Positions 1 to 6,642 are shown, numbered from the stretch's first letter. The stretch: DNA of 10,324 bases from Methylopumilus sp009926035 (GCA_041165405.1 JBEANL010000023.1:1-10324), one strand, 5' to 3'. Notes: generated by a model not told the origin, from the letters alone. Numbers and translations: made by a program.

Positions 1-90
1 GCTAAGAAAAAACCAGCAGCTAAGAAAAAACCAGCAGCTAAGAAAAAACCAGCAGCTAAGAAAAAACCAGCAGCTAAGAAAAAACCAGCA
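1..90 (+). repeat. Perfect 18-bp tandem repeat (5 copies)
   Basis: Five identical head-to-tail copies of gctaagaaaaaaccagca fill 1-90, and a partial sixth (gctaagaaa) runs into the stop codon. The copies match at every base, including synonymous positions. This points to recent slippage or unequal recombination rather than old repeats kept only for protein sequence. The unit encodes AKKKPA. The copy number seen here may not be the true one, because the sequence starts inside the array. Confidence 0.95.
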
Positions 91-102
91 GCTAAGAAAT
101 AA
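1..102 (+). CDS. Histone H1-like nucleoid protein, C-terminal tail (5' partial)
   Basis: The window opens in frame inside a gene that ends at a TAA at 100-102. All 33 visible codons encode a tail of AKKKPA units (Ala-Lys-Lys-Lys-Pro-Ala, five copies, then AKK-stop). Lys/Ala/Pro-rich tails of this kind are typical of bacterial histone H1-like proteins, common in betaproteobacteria, which bind DNA through the disordered basic tail and help compact the nucleoid. The N-terminal part, which would decide the family, lies outside the window. Other proteins with AKKPA tails (phasin-like PhaF types, some HU fusions) therefore cannot be excluded. A terminator hairpin starts five bases after the stop codon, so this is the last gene of its transcript. 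The call as a basic DNA-binding tail is fairly secure; the exact family is inferred. Confidence 0.7.
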   Translation, partial: AKKKPAAKKKPAAKKKPAAKKKPAAKKKPAAKK

Positions 103-106
103 ATTT

Positions 107-130
107 AACGGGACTTTAAGTCCCGTTTTT
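107..130 (+). terminator. Rho-independent terminator of the H1-like gene
   Basis: AACGGGACTT (107-116) is the exact reverse complement of AAGTCCCGTT (118-127), with a GC-rich core GGGAC/GTCCC, and the right arm runs into TTTTT (126-130). It lies five bases after the TAA of the H1-like gene, a classic intrinsic terminator position. Confidence 0.9.
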
Positions 131-160
131 ATTAGCAAGTTCTTTGTTGCTAAACACACT

Positions 161-196
161 AAAACCAAGCAAACTTTAGTTTTGCTTGGTTTTTTT
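161..196 (+). terminator. Second stem-loop terminator, possibly bidirectional
   Basis: AAAACCAAGCAAA (161-173) pairs perfectly with TTTGCTTGGTTTT (181-193) around a 7-nt loop, followed by a T run to 196. The left arm starts with an A run, so the same hairpin would also have a U tract on the other strand. It lies 31 bases after the first terminator and ends only 9 bases before the yggS start codon, leaving almost no room for a yggS leader. Confidence 0.85.
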
Positions 197-205
197 ATTT
201 AATTA

Positions 206-922
206 ATGTCTACAATCTCTCAAAATATTTCTCAAATTCATAATGATATTCAAGAAGCCTCTGCTATTAATGCCTCTGCTGAAAAAATTACTTTAGTAGC
301 AGTCAGCAAAGGTCAGTCCTTTAATAAAATTATTGAAGCATTTAATGTTGGCATTTTAAATTTTGGAGAAAACTACCTTCAAGAAGCGCTCGACAAAAAA
401 AAGCAGCTAGAAAAATTACCAATTCAATGGCATTTTTTAGGGCCTATTCAAAGCAATAAATGCAAACTTATTGCAGAAAATTTTAATTGGGTACATAGCG
501 TTGACAGAATAAAAGTTATGAAATTACTTAACGATAATAGACCTTCAAATGTCCCACCTTTAAATATTTGTATTCAAATTAATACAAGCGGGGAAGAAAC
601 TAAAAGCGGCATTCCAATTAAAGATGCAAAAATACAACTAATAGAGCTCATTCAGGCGCTCAAAGAACTTCCTAAGCTTAAACTAAGAGGTATTATGTCT
701 ATTCCCTCCAACACAGAGAATATCAAACAAGTTGTTGATGAATTTAAAGCTATGCATATACTTTATAGTGAACTCAAAAATGAAATTAATACCATTGATA
801 CCTTATCCATGGGAATGTCGAGTGACTTTAAGCTAGCAATTGAATATGGCTCAAATCTTGTTAGAATTGGAACCGCTATTTTTGGAGCGCGAGCCATAAA
901 AACTCAAGGGGACGATAATTGA
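206..922 (+). CDS. yggS: YggS/PLPBP family pyridoxal-phosphate homeostasis protein
   Basis: This is a cytosolic PLP-binding protein of the YggS/PROSC family, which carries and buffers vitamin B6 but has no known catalytic activity. It is 238 aa, the usual length. The PLP lysine is K35 in LVAVSKGQ. Further family blocks are NFGENYLQEA (about 52-61), WHFLGPIQSNK (75-85, typical HFIGxLQxNK) and, near the C terminus, LSMGMSSDFKLAIEYGSNLVRIG, which holds the phosphate-binding SMGMS and the RIG motif. The ATG at 206 matches the normal family N terminus (MSTI...). There is no clear Shine-Dalgarno sequence, and the upstream terminator ends 9 bases away, so the transcript may be leaderless or nearly so. 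It overlaps proC by 4 bp; yggS-proC adjacency is conserved across many bacteria. Confidence 0.96.
   Translation: MSTISQNISQIHNDIQEASAINASAEKITLVAVSKGQSFNKIIEAFNVGILNFGENYLQEALDKKKQLEKLPIQWHFLGPIQSNKCKLIAENFNWVHSVDRIKVMKLLNDNRPSNVPPLNICIQINTSGEETKSGIPIKDAKIQLIELIQALKELPKLKLRGIMSIPSNTENIKQVVDEFKAMHILYSELKNEINTIDTLSMGMSSDFKLAIEYGSNLVRIGTAIFGARAIKTQGDDN
906..912 (+). promoter_or_regulatory. Ribosome binding site supporting the TTG start of proC
   Basis: AAGGGGA sits 6 bases before TTG 919-921, inside the 3' end of yggS. It is one of the clearer Shine-Dalgarno sequences in this AT-rich window. It supports a TTG start, since no ATG in frame lies near the Rossmann motif that must begin at the N terminus. 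Confidence 0.7.
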
Positions 923-1722
923 ATATTTGCTTTTTAGGTGGTGGCAATATGGCAACAGCTATGATTAGTGGTTTATTAAATAAAAACTACTCCCCTGCGC
1001 TTATTCGAGTGATTGAATCTGATAGCAAAAAGAGGCTGGATCTTAAATCTAAATTTAATATTTCATCAGAAGCGAAATTTAAAAAAATAGATAAAGATGA
1101 AATTATTGTGCTTGCCGTTAAACCCCAGCAAACTGAATCTCTTCTCAAATCAATATCTCATGAAATTTCAAAACAAATTATTTTATCGATTGCCGCAGGC
1201 ATTCAAATAAAATCTATCGAAAAATGGACGAATGGGCATAAAAACATTGTTCGCTCTATGCCTAACATGTGCGCTCAAATTCAACTTGGGATTACAGCTC
1301 TTTTTACTCAAGACACTTTAGATCAAAAAAATAAAATGGCCATAGAAAAAATTGCAGGCGCTATTGGGGATTTTATATGGCTAGATGATGAATCTAAAAT
1401 GGATGCAGTTACAGCTATTTCAGGAAGCGGTCCTGCTTATGTATTTTATTTCCTTAATGCATTCATTGAAGCAGGAATCGAATTAGGCTTATCAAGACGT
1501 GAGGCTGAAAAATTATGTAGCAAAACCATCCTTGGCTCATCTCATTTAGCTAAAGACCAGCTAAATAACCTTCAAAATTTAATTGTATCGGTAGCTTCAA
1601 AAGGCGGTACGACAGAAGAAGGATTAAAACAACTTGAGTCAAATAAATTAAATGAAGCGCTTTTAAAAGCAACGCGAGCTGCTTATGAAAGATCGAAAAA
1701 ACTTGGCTCAGAATTTAATTAA
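919..1722 (+). CDS. proC: Pyrroline-5-carboxylate reductase
   Basis: ProC catalyses the last step of proline synthesis, reducing 1-pyrroline-5-carboxylate to L-proline with NAD(P)H in the cytosol. It is 267 aa, close to the usual 265-275. An N-terminal Rossmann fold starts at once (NICFLGGGNMATA, glycine motif 7-12), followed by LAVKPQ (65-70) and RSMPN (112-116). The C-terminal dimerisation domain carries the signature SGSGPAYVFYFLNAFIEAG (168-186) and SKGGTTEEGL (227-236). Translation starts at TTG, overlapping the yggS stop as TTGA, with a good Shine-Dalgarno 6 bases upstream; an ATG start would remove the glycine motif. The overlap implies translational coupling with yggS. mnmA follows after 4 bases. 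Confidence 0.97.
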   Translation: MNICFLGGGNMATAMISGLLNKNYSPALIRVIESDSKKRLDLKSKFNISSEAKFKKIDKDEIIVLAVKPQQTESLLKSISHEISKQIILSIAAGIQIKSIEKWTNGHKNIVRSMPNMCAQIQLGITALFTQDTLDQKNKMAIEKIAGAIGDFIWLDDESKMDAVTAISGSGPAYVFYFLNAFIEAGIELGLSRREAEKLCSKTILGSSHLAKDQLNNLQNLIVSVASKGGTTEEGLKQLESNKLNEALLKATRAAYERSKKLGSEFN

Positions 1723-1726
1723 TTAA

Positions 1727-2854
1727 ATGAAAAATAATACAGTCATTGTAGGTTTGTCTGGCGGCGTTGATTCTTCGGTAACTGCTTTACTTTTAAAGAA
1801 TCAAGGGTATAAAGTCGTTGGGCTTTTCATGAAAAATTGGGAAGATGACGACGATGACGAGTATTGCTCAAGCAAACAAGATCTTATAGACGCAGTGTCT
1901 GTTGCCGATAAAATTGGTATTGATATTGAAGTGGTAAATTTCAGCAAAGAATATAAAGAAAAAGTTTTTTCTGAATTTATTAATGAGATTAAAAGTGGAA
2001 GAACACCGAATCCAGATATATTATGTAATTCCGAAATTAAATTTAATGCATTTTTAAATCATGCAATTTCAATGGGTGCTGAAAAAATTGCAACCGGTCA
2101 TTACGCACAAATTAAAGAGACTGATGGCTTGTATAGCCTTCTTAAGGCCGATGACTCAACTAAAGATCAAAGTTATTTTTTATATCGACTCAATCAACAC
2201 CAGCTCTCAAAATCTATATTTCCACTAGGGAACCTTCTTAAAAAAGATGTAAGAGAAATTGCTAAAAAAGAAGGCCTTCATAATAGCGACAAAAAAGACT
2301 CAACAGGCATATGTTTCATTGGTGAAAGACCTTTTACTGAATTTTTAAATAAATATATAGAAAATTCACCGGGCCCCATAAAAGATGAACACGGGAAAAT
2401 AGTCGGTGAACACATAGGTCTTATGTTTTACACTCTTGGCCAAAGACAAGGACTAGGGATTGGCGGCTCTAAAACAAGCAACGGGGAGCCCTGGTTTGTT
2501 GCCGAAAAAAATATCCATGAAAACACGCTTATTGTTGCGCAAGGCCATGGACACCCCCTTCTATTTAAAGATGGATTAACTGCAAAGAAAACTCATTGGA
2601 TACATGGAGCTTTACCAAAAAAACATTGGGTATACGGTGCTAAGACGAGATATCGCCAACCTGATGCACCTTGTGAAATCGATACAATAATAGATGACTC
2701 TATAGAGATATTTTTTGGGCAAAAACAATGGGCCATTACTCCTGGACAATCAGTAGTAGTCTATGAGAGCAATGTTTGCTTAGGTGGGGCTATTATTGAA
2801 AGCGCTATAGATAAGGCTCAGGTGCCGTTGTCTGAAAAGATGATCTTTGCATAA
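1727..2854 (+). CDS. mnmA: tRNA-specific 2-thiouridylase MnmA
   Basis: MnmA activates U34 of tRNA-Lys, -Glu and -Gln by adenylation and inserts sulfur delivered by the Tus relay or directly by a cysteine desulfurase, giving s2U34. It is 375 aa against about 360-370 in relatives. The ATP PP-loop SGGVDSS is at 11-17. The catalytic pair is C100 (PDILCNSEIKF) and C196 (STGICFIGER), both present. The acid-rich NWEDDDDDEYC (38-47) and GHYAQ (124-128) are family blocks, and LGQRQGLGIGG marks the central domain. The family body ends near CLGGAIIES; the last 10-15 residues are a short extension that runs over the 3' end of the reverse gst gene. No Shine-Dalgarno is evident, and it is probably translated by coupling to proC 4 bases upstream. 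Confidence 0.97.
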   Translation: MKNNTVIVGLSGGVDSSVTALLLKNQGYKVVGLFMKNWEDDDDDEYCSSKQDLIDAVSVADKIGIDIEVVNFSKEYKEKVFSEFINEIKSGRTPNPDILCNSEIKFNAFLNHAISMGAEKIATGHYAQIKETDGLYSLLKADDSTKDQSYFLYRLNQHQLSKSIFPLGNLLKKDVREIAKKEGLHNSDKKDSTGICFIGERPFTEFLNKYIENSPGPIKDEHGKIVGEHIGLMFYTLGQRQGLGIGGSKTSNGEPWFVAEKNIHENTLIVAQGHGHPLLFKDGLTAKKTHWIHGALPKKHWVYGAKTRYRQPDAPCEIDTIIDDSIEIFFGQKQWAITPGQSVVVYESNVCLGGAIIESAIDKAQVPLSEKMIFA

Positions 2855-3416
2855 GTAATTCATATAAACGATATAAACTTAAATATTCGTTTTCAAAGTC
2901 AATTTCAGGGTATCTCAATTTAACGTATCCCAAAGCACATCCGGCCGCTATATCAGCGTATGAAAATTTATTTTCCAGATAATATTCCTTACCTTCCATT
3001 TCACGATTAAGCCATTCAAGACTTAATTTTATTTTTCTCATTTGCTTTTCAAAAAGATCGGTATTTTGTTGTGAAAGAGGTTTACGTTTTTCCAACATAA
3101 TCGCTACTGCAGCGTCACATAATCCATCCGATATAGCCTCCCATCTTTTGACTAATATTTTTTTATCAAAATCGCTAGGTATTAAATAAGGCAGACCACT
3201 CTTTTGGTCTACATATTCAGCTATCACAGGTGAATCAAATATAGATATATCGTTTGCAATTAATGTAGGCACTTTAGCCAAAGGGTTATATTCATGAATA
3301 GTGCAATTTTTGTCTGCAAGCACAACTTTCTCTAAAGTGGCTGATACTTTTTTCTCATCAATGAGAATTCTAATCTTTCTAGCGTATGGGCTATTGTTTG
3401 AATAAAAAAGCTTCAT
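2805..3416 (-). CDS. Glutathione S-transferase family protein, YibF-like
   Basis: This is a cytosolic GST-fold protein of 203 aa. The N-terminal thioredoxin-like domain has SNNSPYARKIRI (6-17), with S9 where many bacterial GSTs carry the active Ser/Cys, cis-Pro at P50 in AKVPTL, and the glutathione-binding D61-S62 in IFDSPVIAEYVD. The all-helical C-terminal domain carries the N-capping box S152-x-x-D155 (FSYADIAAG). Length and layout (FDSPVIAEY, then ALSDGL-like EAISDGLCDA) resemble E. coli YibF, whose physiological substrate is unclear. I therefore assign the family, not a reaction. The start ATG (3414-3416) gives the standard MKLFYS N terminus with a weak GAGAAA upstream. The gene faces mnmA and shares 50 bp with its 3' end; it diverges from nadC. 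Confidence 0.9.
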   Translation of the reverse strand: MKLFYSNNSPYARKIRILIDEKKVSATLEKVVLADKNCTIHEYNPLAKVPTLIANDISIFDSPVIAEYVDQKSGLPYLIPSDFDKKILVKRWEAISDGLCDAAVAIMLEKRKPLSQQNTDLFEKQMRKIKLSLEWLNREMEGKEYYLENKFSYADIAAGCALGYVKLRYPEIDFENEYLSLYRLYELLMQRSSFQTTAPEPYL

Positions 3417-3445
3417 GTATTTCTCGATTTAAAAAAACTAAATTT

Positions 3446-3453
3446 ATTATAAT
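3446..3453. promoter_or_regulatory. Symmetric -10 element for divergent gst and nadC
   Basis: ATTATAAT is its own reverse complement. It holds a perfect TATAAT on the plus strand (3448-3453, towards nadC) and another on the minus strand (3446-3451, towards gst). The expected starts lie about 12 bases before nadC ATG 3472 and about 23 bases before gst ATG 3416. The -35 regions are weak on both sides (for nadC about 3425-3430, CGATTT). Confidence 0.6.
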
Positions 3454-3471
3454 TTGATAAGCTTCTACATT

Positions 3472-4338
3472 ATGCAAAGATCAAAAATAAATAAAAAAAT
3501 TTTAACTGAAGCCATTCAAAGAAATATCAAAATGGCACTTCAAGAAGATATGGGCAATATGGATTTATCTGCTCAACTCATTGAAGAAAAATCTTCTGCA
3601 AAAGCATATGTTAAATCCAAAGAATCAGGTTTAATTTCTGGTATTCCTTGGTTTAATGCCACCTTCTTAATGCTAGATCCAAAGATCAAAATAAAGTGGT
3701 TTATTAAAGAAGGTGAGATTGTAAAAAAAAATCAAAGACTTTGTGAGATTTATGGCAAAGCAAGGCCTATTTTAAGTGGCGAAAGGGTTGCACTTAATTT
3801 TCTACAAACATTGTCCGCAACATCCACGACTACACATCAATATGTACAGGCTATTAAAAATACCCATGCAAAAATATTTGATACACGCAAAACAATTCCG
3901 GGGTTGAGAATTGCACAAAAATATGCTGTCACTATAGGGGGTGGCAATAATCAACGTGTAGGGCTCTTTGATCAAATTCTTATTAAAGAAAACCATATTA
4001 AATCTTCAAAAATAATGGATGATTTACTATCGCTTTCTTTGAAATATGCAAAAAATAAAGATATTCAAATCGAGGTTGAAAATCTTAATCAGCTTGAGAA
4101 AGCTATTGAAATAGGCTTTAAAAATATACTCCTAGATAACTTTAGTATTAAAAATCTTAAAAAAGCTGTACTTCTTAATAAAAAAAGAGCCGTTCTTGAG
4201 GCATCAGGAAATATCACACTAAAAAATGTCAAAAAAATTGCACTCACTGGTGTAAATAGAATTTCTCTGGGCTCGCTCACAAAAAATATCAAAGCAATTG
4301 ATTTATCTATGAAAATAGAGGCTTTTGAAAGTCTCTAA
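3472..4338 (+). CDS. nadC: Quinolinate phosphoribosyltransferase (nicotinate-nucleotide pyrophosphorylase)
   Basis: NadC converts quinolinate and PRPP to nicotinate mononucleotide, CO2 and PPi in de novo NAD synthesis. I chose ATG 3472 (288 aa): an upstream in-frame TTG at 3454 directly abuts the -10 hexamer 3448-3453, and the ATG gives the normal N-terminal length before ALQEDMG. The type II PRTase fold shows SGERVALNFLQ (102-112, R105), DTRKTIPGLR (137-146, R139 and K140), LIKENH (170-175, K172), E201 and D222 (LLDNF). The ending ASGNITL...GVNRISLGSLTK is the phosphate-binding region. One oddity is that the usual GGGxNHR block reads GGGNNQR, so the conserved His is Q161. Other active residues are kept, so I expect a working enzyme, but this is unproven. 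No Shine-Dalgarno is visible and the leader would be short. Confidence 0.95.
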   Translation: MQRSKINKKILTEAIQRNIKMALQEDMGNMDLSAQLIEEKSSAKAYVKSKESGLISGIPWFNATFLMLDPKIKIKWFIKEGEIVKKNQRLCEIYGKARPILSGERVALNFLQTLSATSTTTHQYVQAIKNTHAKIFDTRKTIPGLRIAQKYAVTIGGGNNQRVGLFDQILIKENHIKSSKIMDDLLSLSLKYAKNKDIQIEVENLNQLEKAIEIGFKNILLDNFSIKNLKKAVLLNKKRAVLEASGNITLKNVKKIALTGVNRISLGSLTKNIKAIDLSMKIEAFESL

Positions 4339-4340
4339 AC

Positions 4341-4369
4341 TTGACCAAATACGCTTAAAGCGTTATGGT
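4341..4369 (+). promoter_or_regulatory. Probable promoter of the ilvBHC-psd operon
   Basis: TTGACC (4341-4346, five of six to consensus) is followed after exactly 17 bases by TATGGT (4364-4369, four of six). The predicted start near 4376 leaves a leader of about 36 bases before ilvB ATG 4412. That is too short for a leader peptide with attenuator stems, so classical attenuation is unlikely here. Confidence 0.5.
4351..4363. promoter_or_regulatory. Candidate operator in the ilv promoter spacer
   Basis: ACGCTTAAAGCGT is a perfect 13-bp inverted repeat (6-bp arms, 1-bp centre) lying wholly between the proposed -35 and -10. A protein bound there would block RNA polymerase. It has no T run, so it does not look like a terminator for nadC. 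The binding protein is unknown; the role is inferred from position only. Confidence 0.35.
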
Positions 4370-4411
4370 TGAGGGTTTATAGCTATCTCATTAATTACAA
4401 TCAAGAATTCT

Positions 4412-6130
4412 ATGAGCTCAAACCACATTTCTGGGGCAGAAATTGTTATTCGTTGCCTTCACGAGGAAAAAGTCAAATTCGTTTTTGGCTATCCTGGTGG
4501 CGCCGTTCTTAATATTTACGATGCTGTTTTTCAGCAGAATAAATTTAAGCATGTCTTAGTTCGTCACGAACAAGCTGCGGTTCATGCCGCCGATGCATAT
4601 TCCAGATCTACTGGAAAAGTGGGCGTCGCTCTTGTAACTTCAGGTCCTGGTGCTACCAATGCTGTAACTGGTATTGCTACCGCTTATATGGACTCTATTC
4701 CTATGGTGATCATTAGCGGTCAAGTTCCTACTTACGCTATAGGTCAAGATGCCTTTCAGGAATGTGACACGGTTGGCATTACTCGTCCTTGTGTAAAACA
4801 TAATTTTTTAGTTAAAGATATCAAAGATATTGCATCAACAATGAAAAAGGCATTTTATGTTGCATCAAGCGGCAGACCGGGCCCTGTTCTCGTTGATATA
4901 CCAAAAGACATTACAGCCGAAAAATATGAATTTAATTATCCAAAATCTGTGCATTTAAGATCTTATAACCCTATTGTTAAGGGTCATAGCGGTCAAATTA
5001 AAAAAGCCCTATCGCTTCTTTTGAATGCAAAAAGACCAATGATCTATTCAGGTGGTGGTGTTGTATTAGGGGATGCTTCTTCACAATTAACCAAATTTGT
5101 TCGCACTATTGGATCCCCAATTACGAGCACACTTATGGGTTTAGGTGGCTTTCCAGCAAGCGATAAACAGTTTCTCGGTATGTTAGGTATGCATGGCACT
5201 TATGAAGCTAATATGGCGATGCAAGAATGTGATGTGTTGTTGGCTGTTGGTGCTCGCTTTGACGACAGAGTAATTGGTAACCCAGAACATTTTTTATCAA
5301 AACCAAAAACAATCATTCATATTGATATTGATCCATCATCCATTTCTAAGAGAGTAAAAATCGATATTCCTATTGTAGGCGATGTCATTTCTGTGCTTGC
5401 TGAGCTTAATGATCTTTTATCTAAAGAAAAAACGAAACAAAACCCATCTCTTAAGCATTGGTTTAAAGATATTGATCAATGGAGATCAATGAATTGTTTA
5501 AGTTTTAAAAATGACAAAAAACTTATTAAACCCCAATTTGTTATTCAAACATTACATAAAGTGACTAAAGGCGATGCTTTTATTACTTCCGATGTTGGAC
5601 AGCATCAAATGTGGGCAGCACAATACTATCCTTTTAATAAACCTAGAAGATGGATTAATTCAGGTGGGCTTGGAACGATGGGCGTTGGCTTACCTTACGC
5701 GATGGGCACTCAATTAGCACATCCTGATGCACAAGTTGCTTGTGTTACAGGCGAGGCTTCTATACAAATGTGTATTCAAGAATTATCTACATGTAAGCAA
5801 TTCCATTTGCCTATTAAAATTATCAATCTTAATAATCGATACATGGGAATGGTAAGACAATGGCAAGAATTCTTTTATGGAAATCGTTATGCAGAGTCTT
5901 ACATGGAGGCATTGCCTGATTTTGTAAAACTAGCTGAATCTTATGGTCACGTTGGAATGAAGATCGAAAAACCTAGTGATGTTGAGCCCGCCCTCAAGGA
6001 AGCATTTAGTAACAAACTTAAAGAACGTTTAGTATTTTTGGACTTTATTACAGATCAAAAAGAAAATGTATTCCCAATGGTTCCTAATGGAAAAGGCTTG
6101 TCAGAGATGATTACTGCTGAGGATTTATAA
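4412..6130 (+). CDS. ilvB: Acetolactate synthase (AHAS) large catalytic subunit
   Basis: This is the thiamine-diphosphate and FAD-dependent enzyme that condenses two pyruvates to 2-acetolactate, or pyruvate with 2-ketobutyrate to acetohydroxybutyrate, committing carbon to valine/leucine or isoleucine. It is 572 aa, the normal size. The N-terminal TPP domain contains YPGGAVLNIYDA (27-38), the TPP-activating Glu E53 in RHEQAAVHAADAY, and SGPGATN (77-83). The central FAD domain has GGG (214-216) and FDDRV (283-287). The C-terminal domain has SDVGQHQMW (393-401) and the Mg-TPP motif at 447-475 ending in LNN. That motif starts GEAS instead of the usual GDGS; the Glu form is, as I recall, general in betaproteobacterial IlvB. 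It begins a tight operon and ilvH starts directly after its stop codon. Confidence 0.97.
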   Translation: MSSNHISGAEIVIRCLHEEKVKFVFGYPGGAVLNIYDAVFQQNKFKHVLVRHEQAAVHAADAYSRSTGKVGVALVTSGPGATNAVTGIATAYMDSIPMVIISGQVPTYAIGQDAFQECDTVGITRPCVKHNFLVKDIKDIASTMKKAFYVASSGRPGPVLVDIPKDITAEKYEFNYPKSVHLRSYNPIVKGHSGQIKKALSLLLNAKRPMIYSGGGVVLGDASSQLTKFVRTIGSPITSTLMGLGGFPASDKQFLGMLGMHGTYEANMAMQECDVLLAVGARFDDRVIGNPEHFLSKPKTIIHIDIDPSSISKRVKIDIPIVGDVISVLAELNDLLSKEKTKQNPSLKHWFKDIDQWRSMNCLSFKNDKKLIKPQFVIQTLHKVTKGDAFITSDVGQHQMWAAQYYPFNKPRRWINSGGLGTMGVGLPYAMGTQLAHPDAQVACVTGEASIQMCIQELSTCKQFHLPIKIINLNNRYMGMVRQWQEFFYGNRYAESYMEALPDFVKLAESYGHVGMKIEKPSDVEPALKEAFSNKLKERLVFLDFITDQKENVFPMVPNGKGLSEMITAEDL

Positions 6131-6622
6131 ATGAGGCATATTATTTCTCTTTTAATGGAAAATGAATCTGGCGCTTTATCAAGAGTGTCAGGTTTATTCT
6201 CTGCAAGGGGTTACAACATTGAATCTCTGACTGTAGCGCCTACCGAAGATTCAACACTATCAAGAATGACGATTGTGACTTCCGGTTCAGATGAAATTAT
6301 TGAACAAATTATTAAGCAACTAAATAAATTAATTGATGTTGTAAAAGTATTAGATCTTAACGATGGTCGATTTATTGAGCGAGAATTAATGATCGTTAAA
6401 GTAAAAGCAAATGCTCAATATCGAGATGAGATGAAAAGAATGTGTGATATTTTCAGGGGCAGAATTATTGATGTTTCTGATAGCTGTTTTACCATTGAGA
6501 TAACAGGATCATCCAGCAAATTAGATGCTTACATTGAAAGTATTGATAAAGCAGCTATTTTAGAAACAGTAAGAACTGGTGCGTCGGGTATCGGACGCGG
6601 TGATAGAATTTTAAAGATATAA
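6131..6622 (+). CDS. ilvH: Acetolactate synthase small regulatory subunit
   Basis: This is the regulatory partner of IlvB: it raises catalytic activity and gives feedback inhibition by valine. At 163 aa it matches the IlvH length. The N-terminal ACT domain reads HIISLLMENESGALSRVSGL, with N11, G14 and N29 kept, positions where changes in E. coli IlvH cause valine resistance, so valine control is probably intact. The C-terminal half (ERELMIVKVKA from about 84, then FRGRIIDVSD) is the activating domain. The ATG follows the ilvB TAA with no spacer, and GAGGA at 6119-6123 inside ilvB is a fair Shine-Dalgarno. This arrangement favours equal production of the two subunits. Confidence 0.97.
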   Translation: MRHIISLLMENESGALSRVSGLFSARGYNIESLTVAPTEDSTLSRMTIVTSGSDEIIEQIIKQLNKLIDVVKVLDLNDGRFIERELMIVKVKANAQYRDEMKRMCDIFRGRIIDVSDSCFTIEITGSSSKLDAYIESIDKAAILETVRTGASGIGRGDRILKI

Positions 6623-6642
6623 ATTAAAACTGAAAGGTTATT

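Noticed and set aside
1..90. Repeat array as a CRISPR
   Set aside because: The 18-bp units are directly adjacent with no spacers, and they read as an open Lys/Ala/Pro tail with an in-frame stop.
1838..1870. Run of Asp codons in mnmA as a possible insertion or error
   Set aside because: An acidic NWE-D-rich-EYC segment is normal at this place in betaproteobacterial MnmA.
3454..3471. Upstream TTG start for nadC, adding MISFYI
   Set aside because: This TTG abuts the likely -10 element, so it would lie upstream of the transcription start. The ATG at 3472 gives the normal family N terminus.
3802..3996. Reverse-strand open frame inside nadC
   Set aside because: It is fully antisense to well-conserved nadC codons, shows no family motif and has no ribosome binding site.
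4089..4292. Second reverse-strand open frame inside nadC, with a hydrophobic product
   Set aside because: The hydrophobicity comes from reading Lys-rich AAA/AAT codons backwards as TTT/ATT; no independent support.
4339..4411. Leader-peptide attenuator before ilvB
   Set aside because: No short frame rich in Ile/Val/Leu codons and no terminator/antiterminator stems; the gap is only 73 bases and the palindrome lacks a T run.
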